From: Evernia prunastri
Taxonomy: Eukaryota > Ascomycota > Lecanoromycetes > Lecanorales > Parmeliaceae
DNA: 64,000 bases
Direction of reading: 5' to 3'
Assembly (NCBI GenBank): GCA_003184365.1
Contig: NKYR01000047.1
Coordinates: 221,052 to 285,051, forward strand
Position 1 is the first letter of the stretch; every line of letters starts with the position of its first letter. The position numbers were made by a program, and so were the translations under genes. The notes under the pieces were generated by a model. The model ran no database searches, was not told where the DNA came from, and saw only the letters and a list, made by a program, of their open reading frames with translations. Positions 63,743 to 64,000 of the stretch are shown one piece after another.

Positions 63743-64000
63743 CTCAACGGCCTAATGCCACTTTTCGACGCGGTCTAGAGATACGTAGTGGCAGACTGAC
63801 TGGGAGTCAAAGAGACGCGGATATTTACCTTATTTCTTTTGTCTCCAATAGCTTTAGACCCCCTGCTTAGGCCGATTTAGCGCCATCTTTAATTTTTTAG
63901 TGCATTGGGAGTCGGCCCCGCAGGGGGTCTGCACCAAAAACCCCCAGTTTCTTGTATTCTATTCGAGATATGCCAAGATGTGCCAAGGCTACGGCCAAAA
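63743..64000. other. Upstream region of mad1, window edge
   Basis: 258 bp with no recognisable coding. It should contain the mad1 promoter. C/G runs occur near 63915-63950. Confidence 0.4.

Noticed and set aside
1..64000. tRNA or rRNA genes
   Set aside because: No paired A-box/B-box arrangement or rRNA-like sequence was seen on reading; a dedicated tRNA scan could still find one.

Overview
The window is nuclear DNA of a filamentous ascomycete (Pezizomycotina). Most genes carry 50-100 bp introns with GT..AG ends. Several proteins are fungal types (BLI-3, WSC-domain protein, Bir1 with two BIR domains, fungal Tam41), and secondary-metabolism enzymes are present. The class cannot be fixed from the sequence alone. 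Exon models below were assembled by hand from splice signals, frame continuity and remembered family patterns; no alignment or RNA evidence was available.

Left end (1-4.4 kb): remains of a secondary-metabolite locus. A frameshifted adenylation-domain fragment abuts a 5'-truncated O-methyltransferase with a premature TAG; an apparently intact seven-exon cytochrome P450 follows.

Middle (4.4-40 kb): a looser, accessory-like compartment with long intergenic gaps. It holds a 70-residue secreted Cys-rich protein; AP-2 sigma and Ppm1 (tail to tail); BLI-3 and an FAD monooxygenase (head to head); an F-box-like protein; two uncharacterised paralogues about 6.4 kb apart; a zinc-less MDR reductase next to a second P450; a SAP-motif gene interrupted by an in-frame TAG; and a WSC-domain Thr-rich secreted protein with near-identical 84-bp internal repeats. 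Two coding-like fragments (near 11.5 and 39.0 kb) could not be assigned.

Right end (40-63.8 kb): a dense housekeeping block of seven large genes in alternating orientation: bir1 (-), tam41 (+), ltn1/rkr1 (-), rad3 (+), rpa190 (-), prp3 (+), mad1 (-). Pairs share either a 320-470 bp divergent promoter interval or a 200-390 bp convergent tail. Products serve chromosome segregation (Bir1, Mad1), mitochondrial cardiolipin synthesis (Tam41), ribosome quality control (Ltn1), TFIIH (Rad3), rRNA transcription (Rpa190) and splicing (Prp3).

The best candidates for something undescribed are the two-member paralogue family (20111-21388 and 27752-29038), which shares Cys/His blocks and a C-terminal block containing a PP1-docking-like KxVRF motif, and the SAP-motif gene whose frame stays open for 182 codons past a TAG. 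No tRNA, rRNA, CRISPR or intact transposon was seen.
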